Assembly (NCBI GenBank): GCA_963822765.1
Contig: CAWGJL010000004.1
Coordinates: forward strand, 124,001-188,000
Reading direction: 5' to 3'
DNA from: Palsa-504 sp963822765
GTDB lineage: Bacteria; Actinomycetota; Actinomycetes; Streptosporangiales; Streptosporangiaceae
Length of the DNA: 64,000 nucleotides
The position numbers were made by a program, and so were the translations under genes. This document shows positions 1-8,486 of this stretch, one piece after another. How positions within the stretch are numbered: position 1 is the first letter of the stretch; each line of letters opens with the position of its first letter. Under the pieces are notes generated by a model. It was not told the origin of the DNA. It did not search any database and worked only from the letters and a program-made list of their open reading frames with translations.

Positions 1-1235
1 GGACGGGGACCAAGGTCTCCGGGCTGCTGCCGCGGATCGCGGCGCGGCCGGGTACCGGGGAGGCGGTCGCGGGAGAGACGGGCTTGGGAGAGACGGGCTT
101 GGGAGAGGCGGTGCGGGCGGTGCCGTCGCTGCTGCCGCAGCCGTGGCGGGCGCGGGCCGAGCTGGACCTGTCCCCCGGCGTGCCGGACCTGTCCGGGTTC
201 CCGCGCGCCGCCTGGCTGCGCGCCGAGCGGTCGGTCCTGGACCGGGCGAGCGTGGCCGAGCTCGGCTACGGCGACCCGCGCGGCAACCCATCGCTGCGCC
301 GCGAGCTCGCGGGCTGGCTGACCAGGACCCGGGGGCTGCGGGCCGCGCCCGACGACATCATCGTGGTCAGCGGGGTGGCCCAGGCCCTGGCCCTGCTGGC
401 CCAGTGGCTGACGGCCCGCGGCCACACCCGGATCGCGGTCGAGGACCCCGGCTCGCTCGGATCACGCGAGGAACTCGCCTACTGGGGCCTGACCGCCGCG
501 CCGGTCCCGGTCGACGAGCACGGGCTGCAGACGGCCCATCTGGCGGGCAGCGGCCCGCGGGCCGCGCTGCTCACCCCCGCGCACCAGTTCCCGACCGGGG
601 TGGTGCTCGCCCCGCAGCGCCGCCGCGAGCTGCTGGACTGGGCCGTCGCGGCGGACGCGCTGATCGTCGAGGACGACTACGACGCCGAGTACCGCTACGA
701 CCGGGCCCCGGTGCCCGCCCTGCAGACCGCCGCGCCCGGTCACGTGGCCTACGCCGGCACCACGTCCAAGACGCTGGCTCCGGGCATGCGGCTGGGCTGG
801 CTGGTTCCGCCGGCCCGGATGCACGCGGACCTGGTCGAGGCCAAGCACGCCGCCGACCTGGGCAGTCCCGCGCTGCCGCAGCTGGTGCTGGCCCGGCTGA
901 TCGCCACCGGTGAGCTGGAACAGCACATCCGGACCGTCCGCAAACGGCAGCGCAGCCGGCGCGACGCGCTGCTCGGCGCGCTGCGCGAACACCTGCCCGA
1001 GGCCCGGGTACAGGGCATCCCGGCCGGGCTGCACCTGCTCATCACGTTCCCCGCGCTGACCCTGGACGACAGGGACCTAGCCGAGCGCATCCACCGGGCC
1101 GGGGTGCTGGTCCACCCGCTGTCCTGGCACCGGCAGCGGCCCGGGCCGCCCGGGCTCGTGCTTGGTTACGCGGCCCATACGCCGGACCAGCTGCGCGAGG
1201 CGGCCCGCCGCATCGCGCGGGCCGTGACGGGTTAG
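1..1235 (+). CDS. MocR/PdxR-type regulator, C-terminal aminotransferase-like domain (5' end outside window)
   Basis: The frame is open from position 3 to the stop at 1233, so the gene begins upstream of the window. The first residues (GTKVS) fit the end of a GntR winged-helix domain, which is missing here. What remains is a fold-type I PLP domain. It shows the family motif EDDYDAEYRYD and then TTSKTLAPGMRLGW, whose first lysine is the expected PLP Schiff-base residue. In this family the aminotransferase domain usually senses PLP or an amino-PLP adduct and controls DNA binding rather than catalysing a reaction. The target gene cannot be seen. A 15-bp direct repeat (ggagagacgggcttg, 72-101) encodes GETGL twice in the linker. 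The gene meets the next one tail-to-tail with a 4-bp overlap (ttag). Confidence 0.88.
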   Translation, partial: TGTKVSGLLPRIAARPGTGEAVAGETGLGETGLGEAVRAVPSLLPQPWRARAELDLSPGVPDLSGFPRAAWLRAERSVLDRASVAELGYGDPRGNPSLRRELAGWLTRTRGLRAAPDDIIVVSGVAQALALLAQWLTARGHTRIAVEDPGSLGSREELAYWGLTAAPVPVDEHGLQTAHLAGSGPRAALLTPAHQFPTGVVLAPQRRRELLDWAVAADALIVEDDYDAEYRYDRAPVPALQTAAPGHVAYAGTTSKTLAPGMRLGWLVPPARMHADLVEAKHAADLGSPALPQLVLARLIATGELEQHIRTVRKRQRSRRDALLGALREHLPEARVQGIPAGLHLLITFPALTLDDRDLAERIHRAGVLVHPLSWHRQRPGPPGLVLGYAAHTPDQLREAARRIARAVTG

Positions 1236-1726
1236 CGGGCCGGATCGGACGGGGTACCGGCGGGGGCGCGGGGCGGGGCCGCGGAGCGGCGGGCGTCGGC
1301 GCGGCGGTGGCGGCGGGCCACCGCGTGCAGCTGGCTGATGCGCGCGGCCCCGGCCAAGATGGTGAGCAGCACGCCGCAGACGGCCGAGAACAGCATGGCC
1401 ACGCCGAGCGGCAGGTGTCCGTGCGCGCCGAGGTAGGAGACGTCCACGGCCCGGCCGTTCTGCAGGATGAAGATGAGCAGGAACAGCAGGACCACGGCGA
1501 AGAAGACGACCGCGAACCACAGGCCGCTGAGCCGGGTGGGCCTGATCTTGTGCTGCGGCAGCGGCGGCGGCGCGGCCGGGCCCGGCTGCTCCGGCGGTGC
1601 CACCGGGGCGGGCTGCTCCGGCGGCGCCACCGGGGCGGGCTGCTCCGGCGGAGCCTCGAGCTGCGGGTCGGGGGCAGCCGACCTCTGCGTGCTGGGCTGC
1701 GGTTCTGTACTCACGGCGACCCCCAT
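1232..1726 (-). CDS. LapA-domain (DUF1049) membrane protein
   Basis: Predicted 164-residue membrane protein. The N-terminal third is a proline-rich cytoplasmic stretch with near-identical nine-residue repeats (PPEQPAPVA), made by a 27-bp DNA repeat. Two hydrophobic helices follow (about 71-90 and 105-130) separated by the short ILQNGRAVDVSYLGAHGHLPLG segment, which is the signature of the lipopolysaccharide-assembly-protein-A domain found in many actinobacterial small membrane proteins. The tail is Arg/Ala-rich. Function in Gram-positives is unknown. An internal GTG at 1714 has a GGGGG run just upstream and could be the real start. No operon partner: the next minus-strand gene upstream begins after the response-regulator stop at 1776. 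Confidence 0.75.
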   Translation of the reverse strand: MGVAVSTEPQPSTQRSAAPDPQLEAPPEQPAPVAPPEQPAPVAPPEQPGPAAPPPLPQHKIRPTRLSGLWFAVVFFAVVLLFLLIFILQNGRAVDVSYLGAHGHLPLGVAMLFSAVCGVLLTILAGAARISQLHAVARRHRRADARRSAAPPRAPAGTPSDPAR

Positions 1727-1775
1727 CGCGTAGATGGGGTCATACTGCCCATCCGGGCCGGGGTTATGCGCGGAC

Positions 1776-2420
1776 TCAGCCGCCGAGATAGGCGAGCACG
1801 GCCAGCACGCGCCGGTTGTCGTCGTCGGAGGGCTGCAGGTCGAGCTTGCCGAAGATGGAGGCGGTGTGCTTGGCCACGGCGCGTTCGGTGATGACCATGC
1901 GCTGGGCGATGGCGGCGTTGGACCGGCCCTCGGCCATCAGGGCGAGCACCTCGCGCTCGCGCGGGCTGAGCGCGCCGATGCTGACGTTGCCGGTGTTACG
2001 GGCGAGCAAGCGGGCGATCACCTCCGGGTCCATGGCCGTGCCGCCGCCGGCCACCCGGCGGACGGCGTCCACGAACTGGGCGCTGTCGAACACCCGGTCC
2101 TTGAGCAGGTAGCCGATGCCTCCGCTGCCGCTGGCCAGCAGCTCGCGGGCGTACAGCTGCTCGACGTACTGGGACAGGACCAGCACTGGCAGGCCCGGCA
2201 CCTCCCGCCGCGCGGCCAGCGCGGCCCGGATGCCCTCGTCGGTAAAGGTCGGCGGCAGCCGCACGTCCACGATGGCCACGTCCGGCCGGTCCTTGGCCAC
2301 CGCGGCCAGCAGGTCGGCCCCGTTGTCCACGGCCGCGGTGATCTGGTGGCCGTGGGCCTGCAGCATCCGGGTCAGGCCGTCCCTCAGGAGGAAGAGGTCT
2401 TCGGCAATGACAACTCGCAC
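1776..2420 (-). CDS. NarL/FixJ-family response regulator
   Basis: Predicted DNA-binding response regulator of 214 residues. I start it at the GTG at 2420, five bases after GGAG, because the receiver domain begins directly there (VRVVIAED). The receiver has acidic residues E7-D8, phosphoacceptor D52 in IVDVRLPP and the switch lysine in YLLKD. The C-terminus carries a LuxR-type helix-turn-helix starting LSPREREVLALMAEG. Its start lies 37 bases inside the 3' end of the kinase gene, so the two are co-transcribed and probably translationally coupled. Target genes are not apparent; autoregulation is typical for such pairs. Confidence 0.92.
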   Translation of the reverse strand: MRVVIAEDLFLLRDGLTRMLQAHGHQITAAVDNGADLLAAVAKDRPDVAIVDVRLPPTFTDEGIRAALAARREVPGLPVLVLSQYVEQLYARELLASGSGGIGYLLKDRVFDSAQFVDAVRRVAGGGTAMDPEVIARLLARNTGNVSIGALSPREREVLALMAEGRSNAAIAQRMVITERAVAKHTASIFGKLDLQPSDDDNRRVLAVLAYLGG

Positions 2421-3745
2421 GGGATCTCCATGGTTACCGCGGTCGGGCCGCCCGGCGGGCTGCTGATGGCCAGGATGCCATCGAAGGGAGCCAGCCGGCG
2501 CTCGATCCCGCGCAGCCCGCTGCCGCGGGCCGGGTCGGCGCCGCCGTGCCCGCTGTCGGTCACCCCGATCCGCAGCATCCCGTCGGTGTGCCGGATGTCG
2601 ATCCAGGTCTCGCGGGCCTGCGCGTGTTTGGAGACGTTGGCGAGCAGCTCGCTGACCGCGAAGTACGCGGCCGACTCGACCGGCGCGGGCGGGCGGCCGC
2701 CGTACAGGTCGCTGGCCAGGTGGATGCGCAGCGGCGTGTCCAGGGTCAGGGCCTGCACGGCGTCGGTCAGACCGCGGTCGGCGAGCACCGGCGGGTGGAT
2801 GCCGCGGACCAGGGCGCGCAGCTCGGCCAGGGCCTTGACCGAGGAGTCGCGCGCCTCGTACAGCAGCGCCCGGGCGGCGTCCGGGTTGGTGTCGATGATC
2901 TGCCCCGCGGCGTCCAGGGTCATGCCCATGGCCACCAGCCGGGCCTGCGCCCCGTCGTGCAGGTCCCGCTCGATGCGGCGGATCTCGGCCGCGCCGGTGT
3001 CCAGGGCCTCGGTGCGGGTCTGCGACAGGTGGCGGACCCGCAGGGCCAGCTCGGCCTGGCCAGACGGCGCGAGAACGCGGGCGGCCAGCAGGCCGTAACC
3101 GCGCAGCAGCCACGGCGCCGCCGCCACCCCGGTGGCCACCATCGCGCCGCCGATGAGGGCCAGGACCGGCTTGGTGTTCCCGGGGAAGGCGGGCGGCGGG
3201 ACCGCCCGCGAGATCACCGGGACCAGGAACGCCACCCCGCCCACCACGATGAGTGCCGCGGAGGCGGCGGCCAGGATCCACCCGACCACGGCGTTCACCA
3301 CCACCCAGCGCAGGTCCCGCCAGGTCGCGGTGTCGCTGAGCAGCCAGCGCAGGCGCGCGGTGTAGGGCAGGGTGGCCGGGTCCGCGGGCGGCGGCTGATA
3401 CGACTCGGCGATGGGCACGCCGCACCACTCGCCGGCCAGCCGGCGGGTCAGCCCGGCCAGCTGGCGCAGGGCCATCAGCACGGGGGGCACGAGGAAGCGG
3501 GCGATGGCGACCCCGGCGCACAGGAAGAGCAGGATCAGCAGGTCCCGCTGGTGGCCGTCCCCGGGGCCCACCGGGACGCTCGCGATCGCGGCCACGGCCA
3601 GCAGCACCCATCCCAGCAGCACCAGCACCAGGCCGGCCTCGGCCACCACCAGCCCGGCCAAGCCCAGGCCGTAGTACGCGGCGGTCAGGGACGACCCGAG
3701 GCCGAGCGAGGGCCTGCGGCGAGCGGGCCGGCTGTCAGTGACCAT
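2384..3745 (-). CDS. Sensor histidine kinase (HisKA_3 type) with multi-pass membrane sensor
   Basis: 453-residue kinase that should phosphorylate the overlapping response regulator. The N-terminal ~220 residues hold four to five membrane helices (for example 26-56, 68-90, 146-178, 195-220), matching the actinobacterial 'sensor domain' kinases. The dimerisation/phosphoacceptor region is RRIERDLHDGAQARL with H263 the predicted phosphorylated residue. The HATPase part shows the N box (ELLANVSKHAQA) and glycine box (VTDSGHGG and GSGLRGIERRL). The input signal is not inferable; lipid or cell-envelope cues are common for this class. ATG start at 3745 is preceded by GGGAGG. Confidence 0.92.
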   Translation of the reverse strand: MVTDSRPARRRPSLGLGSSLTAAYYGLGLAGLVVAEAGLVLVLLGWVLLAVAAIASVPVGPGDGHQRDLLILLFLCAGVAIARFLVPPVLMALRQLAGLTRRLAGEWCGVPIAESYQPPPADPATLPYTARLRWLLSDTATWRDLRWVVVNAVVGWILAAASAALIVVGGVAFLVPVISRAVPPPAFPGNTKPVLALIGGAMVATGVAAAPWLLRGYGLLAARVLAPSGQAELALRVRHLSQTRTEALDTGAAEIRRIERDLHDGAQARLVAMGMTLDAAGQIIDTNPDAARALLYEARDSSVKALAELRALVRGIHPPVLADRGLTDAVQALTLDTPLRIHLASDLYGGRPPAPVESAAYFAVSELLANVSKHAQARETWIDIRHTDGMLRIGVTDSGHGGADPARGSGLRGIERRLAPFDGILAISSPPGGPTAVTMEIPCELSLPKTSSS

Positions 3746-4067
3746 CAGGGCGCACCTCCCTTCCCCGGTCCAGTCTGGCCGGCCACCCCGCGGCCCCGAA
3801 GTGACGCTGGCACCCGAACAGCAGGGTGTACCTAGGTCTACCCGTTAAACGCCGTCAGCCGCCGGCCGCCACGGAAGAGCTTTTTTACCGAACGACCGTG
3901 GTGTGGAGCCACGGTCCGTTCGGCATAAAAAAGGACAGAAGCGGCACGGTCGTTCACTTTTTGTAATTGTTTTGATTACAGGACGGACGGCGGCGCTCAG
4001 CCTGACCGCGGCCATGCTGGCGGGGACCGGGCCGGGGCCGGGCGCGCGGCCGGCGGTGCGGGTAAGG
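3746..4067. other. Gene-less stretch of 322 bp upstream of the kinase
   Basis: No convincing reading frame. It holds the promoter side of the kinase operon and an AT-rich island (about 3880-3985) that stands out from its surroundings. That island contains a long palindrome, a third partial arm (cacggtcgttc, about 3945) and a small dyad GTAAT-ATTAC around 3962-3978. It probably is the regulatory region for the two-component operon. Confidence 0.5.
3881..3932. repeat. Long imperfect palindrome flanked by T6 and A6
   Basis: The left arm reads T6-accgaacg-accgtgg and the right arm ccacggtccgttcggcat-A6, with a six-base centre. The arms pair over about 20 bp with two small gaps, and the T and A tracts extend the stem. 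There is no U-run after the stem on either strand, so it is not a normal intrinsic terminator. A large operator or the relic of a small mobile element are the alternatives. The right-arm 16-mer recurs exactly at 7247. Confidence 0.6.
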
Positions 4068-4274
4068 TCAGCCCGCCTCGGCGAGCGCGGCGACGAGCGC
4101 GGTGACCGCGGCGTCGACCTCGACCCGGGCGGTCAGCGCGTGCGTGTGGGCCCGGTCGAGGTCGCCCAGGGCGATGCAGTCGAAGGCGACCCGGGCGTCG
4201 TGCTGGGCGGCCTGGAGTTCGCGTGCGGCCTGGTCGAGCGCCGGGCTGTTCTGCTCGGTCTGCGAATTGGTCAT
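4068..4274 (-). CDS. Small helical protein of unknown function
   Basis: 68-residue protein starting at an ATG at 4274 that has a clear GGGAGGG site a few bases upstream. It is almost entirely predicted amphipathic helix (for example PALDQAARELQAAQHDAR and DLDRAHTHALTARVEVD), with a single cysteine and no signal peptide. I do not recognise the family. It lies divergent to the amidotransferase gene, from which it is separated by about 125 bp holding both promoters. Confidence 0.55.
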   Translation of the reverse strand: MTNSQTEQNSPALDQAARELQAAQHDARVAFDCIALGDLDRAHTHALTARVEVDAAVTALVAALAEAG

Positions 4275-4401
4275 CCTCGGTCCCTCCCCCGTCTGGCGCG
4301 CGCTAGCCCTCATCGGGCTGGGCGATGGTCATGTTACACGGAGTGAGGACTGCTCCTCGGGCGCCACTCATGAGACCATTCCCGGGACTGAGGAGGATGC
4401 C

Positions 4402-5259
4402 ATGTGCCGGTTGTTCGGGCTGACGGCGGGGACGACAGCGGTGCGGACGACGTTCTGGCTGCTGGACGCGCCCGATTCGCTGGAGGTACAGAGCCACCGC
4501 AACGCCGACGGCGCCGGGATCGGCTTCTTCGACGCCGCTCGCGCCCCGGTGCTGGACAAGCAGCCGGAACCGGCGTTCGCCGACCAGGACTTCATCCGCG
4601 AGGCGCGGCAGGCCACCGCCGCGGCGTTCGTCGCGCACGTCCGCTGGGCGAGCACGGGCGGCCGGACGGTCCAGAACACCCACCCGTTCGCGATGCACGG
4701 GCGGATCATGGCGCACAACGGGGGGTTCGGCGACCTGGCTCTTCTGGAGAAGCAGCTTGGCCCGTACGCCGCCCTCGTGCAGGGGGACACCGACTCCGAG
4801 CGGTACTTCGCGCTGATCATCAAGGAGACCGAGGCGCACGGCGGTGACGTCGGGGCCGGCATCACCGCCGCGGCGGGATGGATCGCCGCGCACCTGCCGC
4901 TCTCGTCGCTGAACACCATCGTCGCGGCGCCCGGCGAGCTGTGGGCGCTTCGCTACCCGGCCCAGCACGCGCTGCACATCCTCGAGCGTCCGGCCGGGAC
5001 TTCTCGGGTCGAGGCGGGGGCGCGGGGCCTGCACGTGCGGAGCGCGACGTCGTCGGTGCACGCGCCCGGGCTGGATAGCGTCCCGTCGGTGGTGCTGGCG
5101 TCGGAGGAGCTGGACGGGGAGGAGGGGTGGCGGATGCTGGCTCCGGGAGAGCTGGTGCACGTGGGGCCGGACCTGAGCGTGCGCTCGTCGGTGGTGCTTC
5201 CCGAGGCGCCAGCCAGGCTGATGCCGCTGCCCGCCGGCAACCCGAACATCGACACCTGA
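4402..5259 (+). CDS. Class II glutamine amidotransferase
   Basis: 285-residue Ntn-type amidotransferase of the GATase_4/YafJ kind. The start at 4402 is fixed by AGGAGG at 4391 and by the second residue, Cys2 (MCRLFG), which becomes the N-terminal nucleophile after removal of Met. Conserved pieces include HVRWASTGG, the NTHPF motif and the AHNGGFGD oxyanion/glutamine-binding segment. These enzymes release ammonia from glutamine or act as gamma-glutamyl hydrolases (EgtC is one relative). No ergothioneine genes are nearby, so the substrate is unknown. It is a single-gene unit ending just before the tRNA pair. Confidence 0.9.
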   Translation: MCRLFGLTAGTTAVRTTFWLLDAPDSLEVQSHRNADGAGIGFFDAARAPVLDKQPEPAFADQDFIREARQATAAAFVAHVRWASTGGRTVQNTHPFAMHGRIMAHNGGFGDLALLEKQLGPYAALVQGDTDSERYFALIIKETEAHGGDVGAGITAAAGWIAAHLPLSSLNTIVAAPGELWALRYPAQHALHILERPAGTSRVEAGARGLHVRSATSSVHAPGLDSVPSVVLASEELDGEEGWRMLAPGELVHVGPDLSVRSSVVLPEAPARLMPLPAGNPNIDT

Positions 5260-5310
5260 ATGGGGGCGGTGGGGTTGGTGGGCGCGCGAGGCGCGGCAGG
5301 TCTTGCGGTG

Positions 5311-5383
5311 TAGCCCCGACCGGATTCGAACCGGCGTTACCGCCTTGAGAGGGCGGCGTCCTAGGCCTCTAGACGACGGGGCC
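5311..5383 (-). tRNA. tRNA-Glu (anticodon CTC)
   Basis: Reverse-strand cloverleaf of 73 nt: acceptor GGCCCCG pairing with CGGGGCT (a G-U first pair, as in other actinobacterial tRNA-Glu), anticodon stem CCGCC/GGCGG with loop CTCTCAA giving anticodon CTC, T-arm GCCGG-TTCGAAT-CCGGT. Discriminator A; no encoded CCA. Confidence 0.95.
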
Positions 5384-5556
5384 GAGCATGCCCCGGCAGG
5401 ACTCCTGCCCGGGCCCGAGATCCGGTAGCACCGGCAGCGCACAGACTACCGCCTCGGCCGCGGTGAGGCCAACCGGAGGCTGGCGCTTCCGGAGGCTTCC
5501 GCTTCACGAGACGAACAAGCGCGGACGTGAGAGACATCCGCGCTGTCAGTTTGAGC

Positions 5557-5631
5557 TGGCTGGGGTACCAGGACTCGAACCTAGACTAACAGGGCCAGAA
5601 CCTGTCGGGCTGCCAATTACCCCATACCCCA
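5557..5631 (-). tRNA. tRNA-Gln (anticodon CTG)
   Basis: Reverse-strand cloverleaf: acceptor TGGGGTA/TACCCCA, anticodon arm ACAGG-TTCTGGC-CCTGT giving anticodon CTG, T-loop TTCGAGT. Discriminator G and an encoded CCA (5557-5559). It lies upstream of tRNA-Glu in the same orientation; the two are probably one transcript, as often seen in actinobacteria. Confidence 0.95.
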
Positions 5632-5784
5632 ATGGCATCGCACCCGGTGGCCGGGTGCGCTCACGCAGTCTAGCGGACTCCGCGCGCGGCGGCCAACCCG
5701 TACGCTCACGGGCCTCGATCGCGGTCAGGCCGGACGGGCCGCGGCGGGTCGGCGGGGGCGGGCCGGGCCGGGGCGGTCCTGCTG

Positions 5785-6982
5785 CTATTGGCCGGGGGTG
5801 GCCAGGAAGAGGCGGGCGGGGCCGGCGGCTTGGAGGGGGCCGTCGGCGGCGGGGATGAAGCAGGAGTCGCCGCGGGGCAGCTTGACCGTCTCGCCGGACC
5901 CGGTGCGCAGGGTGGCGGCGCCGTCGGTGCACAGGGCGATCCGGGGGCCGGCGGCGGGCAGCGGGATCATGGGCTCGGCCAGGTCGGCGACGAAGAGGCG
6001 GAACTCGGGGGCCGGGGTGTCGAACCAGGTGACGCCGTCGCCGAGGGGGGCGGGGGTCAGGACGGGGACCGAGATGGCCGGGTCGAGCAGGGTGAGCAGC
6101 TCGGGGACGTCGATGTGCTTGCCGGTCAGGCCGGCCCGGATCACGTTGTCGGAGTTGGCCAGCGTCTCGATGCCGGTGCCGTGCAGGTAGGCGTGCAGGC
6201 CGCCGGCGGGCATGAACACAGCCTGGCCGGGGGCCAGCACCACGTGCCGCATGAGCAGCATGGCCACCACGCCGAGGTCGCCGGGGTGATCGCGGGCCGA
6301 GCGGACGGCGGCGGCGCAGGCGGCGACGTAGGGGCTGGCGGAGGCGGCCGGGGATGCGGAGGAGGCTAGGGGGACGCAGGCGGCGGTGACGGCGGTGACC
6401 AGTTCGCCGCGGGAGGCTTGCGGCCACTCCAGGATGGCGGCCAGGGCGCGGCTGAGGGCCTCGGGGGCGGTCGCGGCGGCGAGTTCGGCGGCCAAGGGGG
6501 CGAGCTGGGGGACGGACAGGGCGCGCAGCAGGGCGGCGGCGTCGGACGGGGAGCGCAGGCCGGCCAGGACCTCGAACGGGGTCAGCGCGCACAGCAGCTC
6601 GGGCTTGGGCCAGTCGTCGACGTAGTTGCGCTCGGCGGGGGGCACGCCGCGTTGATGCTCGGCGCGGAAGCCGGCCTGCGCCTGGGCCCGGGACGGGTGC
6701 AGCTGGATGGACAGCGCTTGCTCAGCGGAGAGCACCTTGAGCAGGAACGGCAGCCGGGGGCCGAACCGGGCCACGACCGCGGGGCCGAGCTCGCGGTCCG
6801 GGTCGGCGAGCGATCACGGCGTCCAGGGTGGTCTCGGCCACGCCGGACGGGGCGGAGGGGTGGGCGCCCATCCACAGCTCGGCCTCCGGGCCTGGGGCCG
6901 GGACCGGGCGGCCCTGAAGCTCGGCGATGCCATGCCTGGAGCCCCACGCGTAGGGGCGGATTACCGGCTGGAGAAGCTCCAT
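5785..6982 (-). CDS. manA: Mannose-6-phosphate isomerase, class I, with an apparent one-base frameshift
   Basis: Interconverts fructose-6-phosphate and mannose-6-phosphate, feeding GDP-mannose for glycolipids and glycoproteins. The N-terminus (MELLQPVIRPYAWGSRHG, ATG at 6982) and the body are in different frames. The body frame takes over around 6803-6813 and carries the metal-site motif SIQLHPS, YVDDWPKPELLCALTPFE, and the late active-site block GGLHAYLHGTGIETLANSDN. Removing one C near 6810 (reading ...VIAADPDREL...) restores a continuous protein of about 398 residues, the usual length. Because both halves keep full family identity, a sequence error is more likely than decay. Zn-dependent cytosolic enzyme. 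The small gene downstream of moeZ lies just upstream. Confidence 0.88.
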
Positions 6983-6991
6983 GCGGGCATG

Positions 6992-7234
6992 CTAACCGGG
7001 CTTCGGCCCACTCGGGGGAGCAGTGTCGGCGGGGTACTCGACCAGGGCCACGACCCGGCTGGCCATGAACCGGGCGGTCCGGACCGGGGTCCCGGTCCGG
7101 GTCACCTCGCTGACCTCGACGATCCCGCGCCGGTTGGCGATGTCGACGCGCCGTCCCGCCTTCGTCGCCTTGATCTCGTAGGTCTGGGTGCCATCACCGG
7201 AGTCGATCACCACCTCGACGCGATCGCCCTTCAT
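6992..7234 (-). CDS. Small conserved protein of unknown function
   Basis: 80-residue protein, ATG at 7234 preceded by GGAGGATCCC, a strong ribosome site. The sequence is predicted mostly beta (VEVVIDSGDGTQTYEIKATK, RRVDIANRRGIVEVSEVTR, ASRVVALVEYP), so a small barrel or sheet fold is likely, with a proline-rich end. I recognise this only as a type of small protein often seen near moeZ and manA in actinobacteria. Just upstream of its ribosome site is the 16-mer CCACGGTCCGTTCGGC that also forms an arm of the palindrome at 3881. Confidence 0.65.
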   Translation of the reverse strand: MKGDRVEVVIDSGDGTQTYEIKATKAGRRVDIANRRGIVEVSEVTRTGTPVRTARFMASRVVALVEYPADTAPPSGPKPG

Positions 7235-7274
7235 GGGATCCTCCGGCCACGGTCCGTTCGGCTGAAAATGTTTT

Positions 7275-8451
7275 TTAATACGTTGGCAGTGAGGGGTCCA
7301 CCTGGTTGATCCAGGCCAGTACCCCGCCGCCGACGTGCACCGCGTCGGTGAAGCCCGCGTTCTTGACGATGGCCAGCGCCTCGGCGCTGCGGGCGCCGCT
7401 CTTGCAGTGCAGCACGACGCGCTTGTCCTGGGGCAGGCGCTCCAGGGCGGCACCGGAGATGAACTCGCCCTTGGGGATGAGGGTCGCGCCGGGGATGGAC
7501 ACGATCTCGTACTCGTTGGGCTCGCGCACGTCGACCAGGAAGATGTCGTCCCCCGCCTCCAGCATGGCGGCCAGGTCCTTGGCGCTGATCGTGGAGCCCT
7601 GGACGGCCTCGGCGGCCTCCTCGGAGACCGCGCCGCAGAACTCCTCGTAGTCGATCAGCGCGGTGACGGTCGGGTTCTTGCCGCAGACGGCGCACTCCGG
7701 GTCCTTCTGCACGCGGACCGTGTGGTAGCTCATCTCCAGCGCGTCGTAGATCATCAGCGCCGGCCAGCGGCTCGCCGATCCCGGTGATGAGCTTGATCGC
7801 CTCGTTGACCTGGATCGACCCGATCGAGGCGCACAGCACGCCGAGGACCCCGCCCTCGGCGCAGGACGGCACCATGCCGGGCGGCGGCGGCTCGGGGTAC
7901 AGGCACCGGTAGCACGGGCCGTAGTCGGCCCAGAACACGCTGGCCTGCCCGTCGAACCGGTAGATCGAGCCCCACACGTACGGCTTGCCGAGCAGCACGC
8001 AGGCGTCGTTGACCAGGTACCTGGTGGCGAAGTTGTCGGTGCCGTCGACGATCAGGTCGTAGCCGGCGAAGATCTCCAGGGCGTTGTCTGAGTCCAGCCG
8101 GACCTCGTGCAGCACCACGTTGACCAGCGGGTTGATCTCGCGGATGCTGTCCCGGGCGGATTCGGCCTTGGGCTTGCCGATGTCGGAGACGCCGTGGATG
8201 ATCTGGCGCTGCAGGTTGGACTCGTCCACCACGTCGAAGTCGATGATGCCGAGCGTGCCGACGCCGGCCGCGGCCAGGTACAGCAGGGCGGGCGAGCCGA
8301 GGCCGCCGGCCCCGACCACCAGGACCTTGGCGTTCTTCAGCCGCTTCTGCCCGGTCATGCCCACGTCGGGGATGATCAGGTGACGGGAGTAACGCCGGAC
8401 CTCGTCGACGGTCAGCGCTTCGGCGGGCTCCACCAGAGGGGGCAGCGACAC
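7275..8451 (-). CDS. moeZ: Adenylyltransferase/sulfurtransferase MoeZ (ThiF + rhodanese), apparent frameshift
   Basis: Activates the C-terminus of sulfur-carrier proteins (MoaD, CysO or ThiS types) by adenylation and then transfers sulfur. The E1-like domain has the nucleotide loop VVGAGGLGSP, DGTDNFATRYLVNDAC and a CYRC...CAVC zinc site. The rhodanese domain has DVREPNEYE and the active cysteine in HCKSGARS. I start it at the GTG at 8451 because AAGGAG lies six bases upstream and homologues begin SLPPLVEP. The ThiF part and the piece from MIYDALEM onward are in different frames. The join is near 7757-7762 (GEPLAG followed by LMIYDAL in relatives), so one extra base or two missing ones break the gene. 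Both halves are well conserved, which favours a sequence error. Confidence 0.88.
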
Positions 8452-8486
8452 GATGCTCTCCTTGTACATATGGGATTGCCCCACGA

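Noticed and set aside
1776..3611. 611-codon frame suggesting a hybrid kinase/regulator
   Set aside because: Only the last 214 codons are protein-like (the response regulator). The rest is the kinase gene read out of frame.
4102..4401. N-terminal extension of the amidotransferase
   Set aside because: The nucleophile must be the residue after the initiator Met; AGGAGG and MC at 4402 fix the start.
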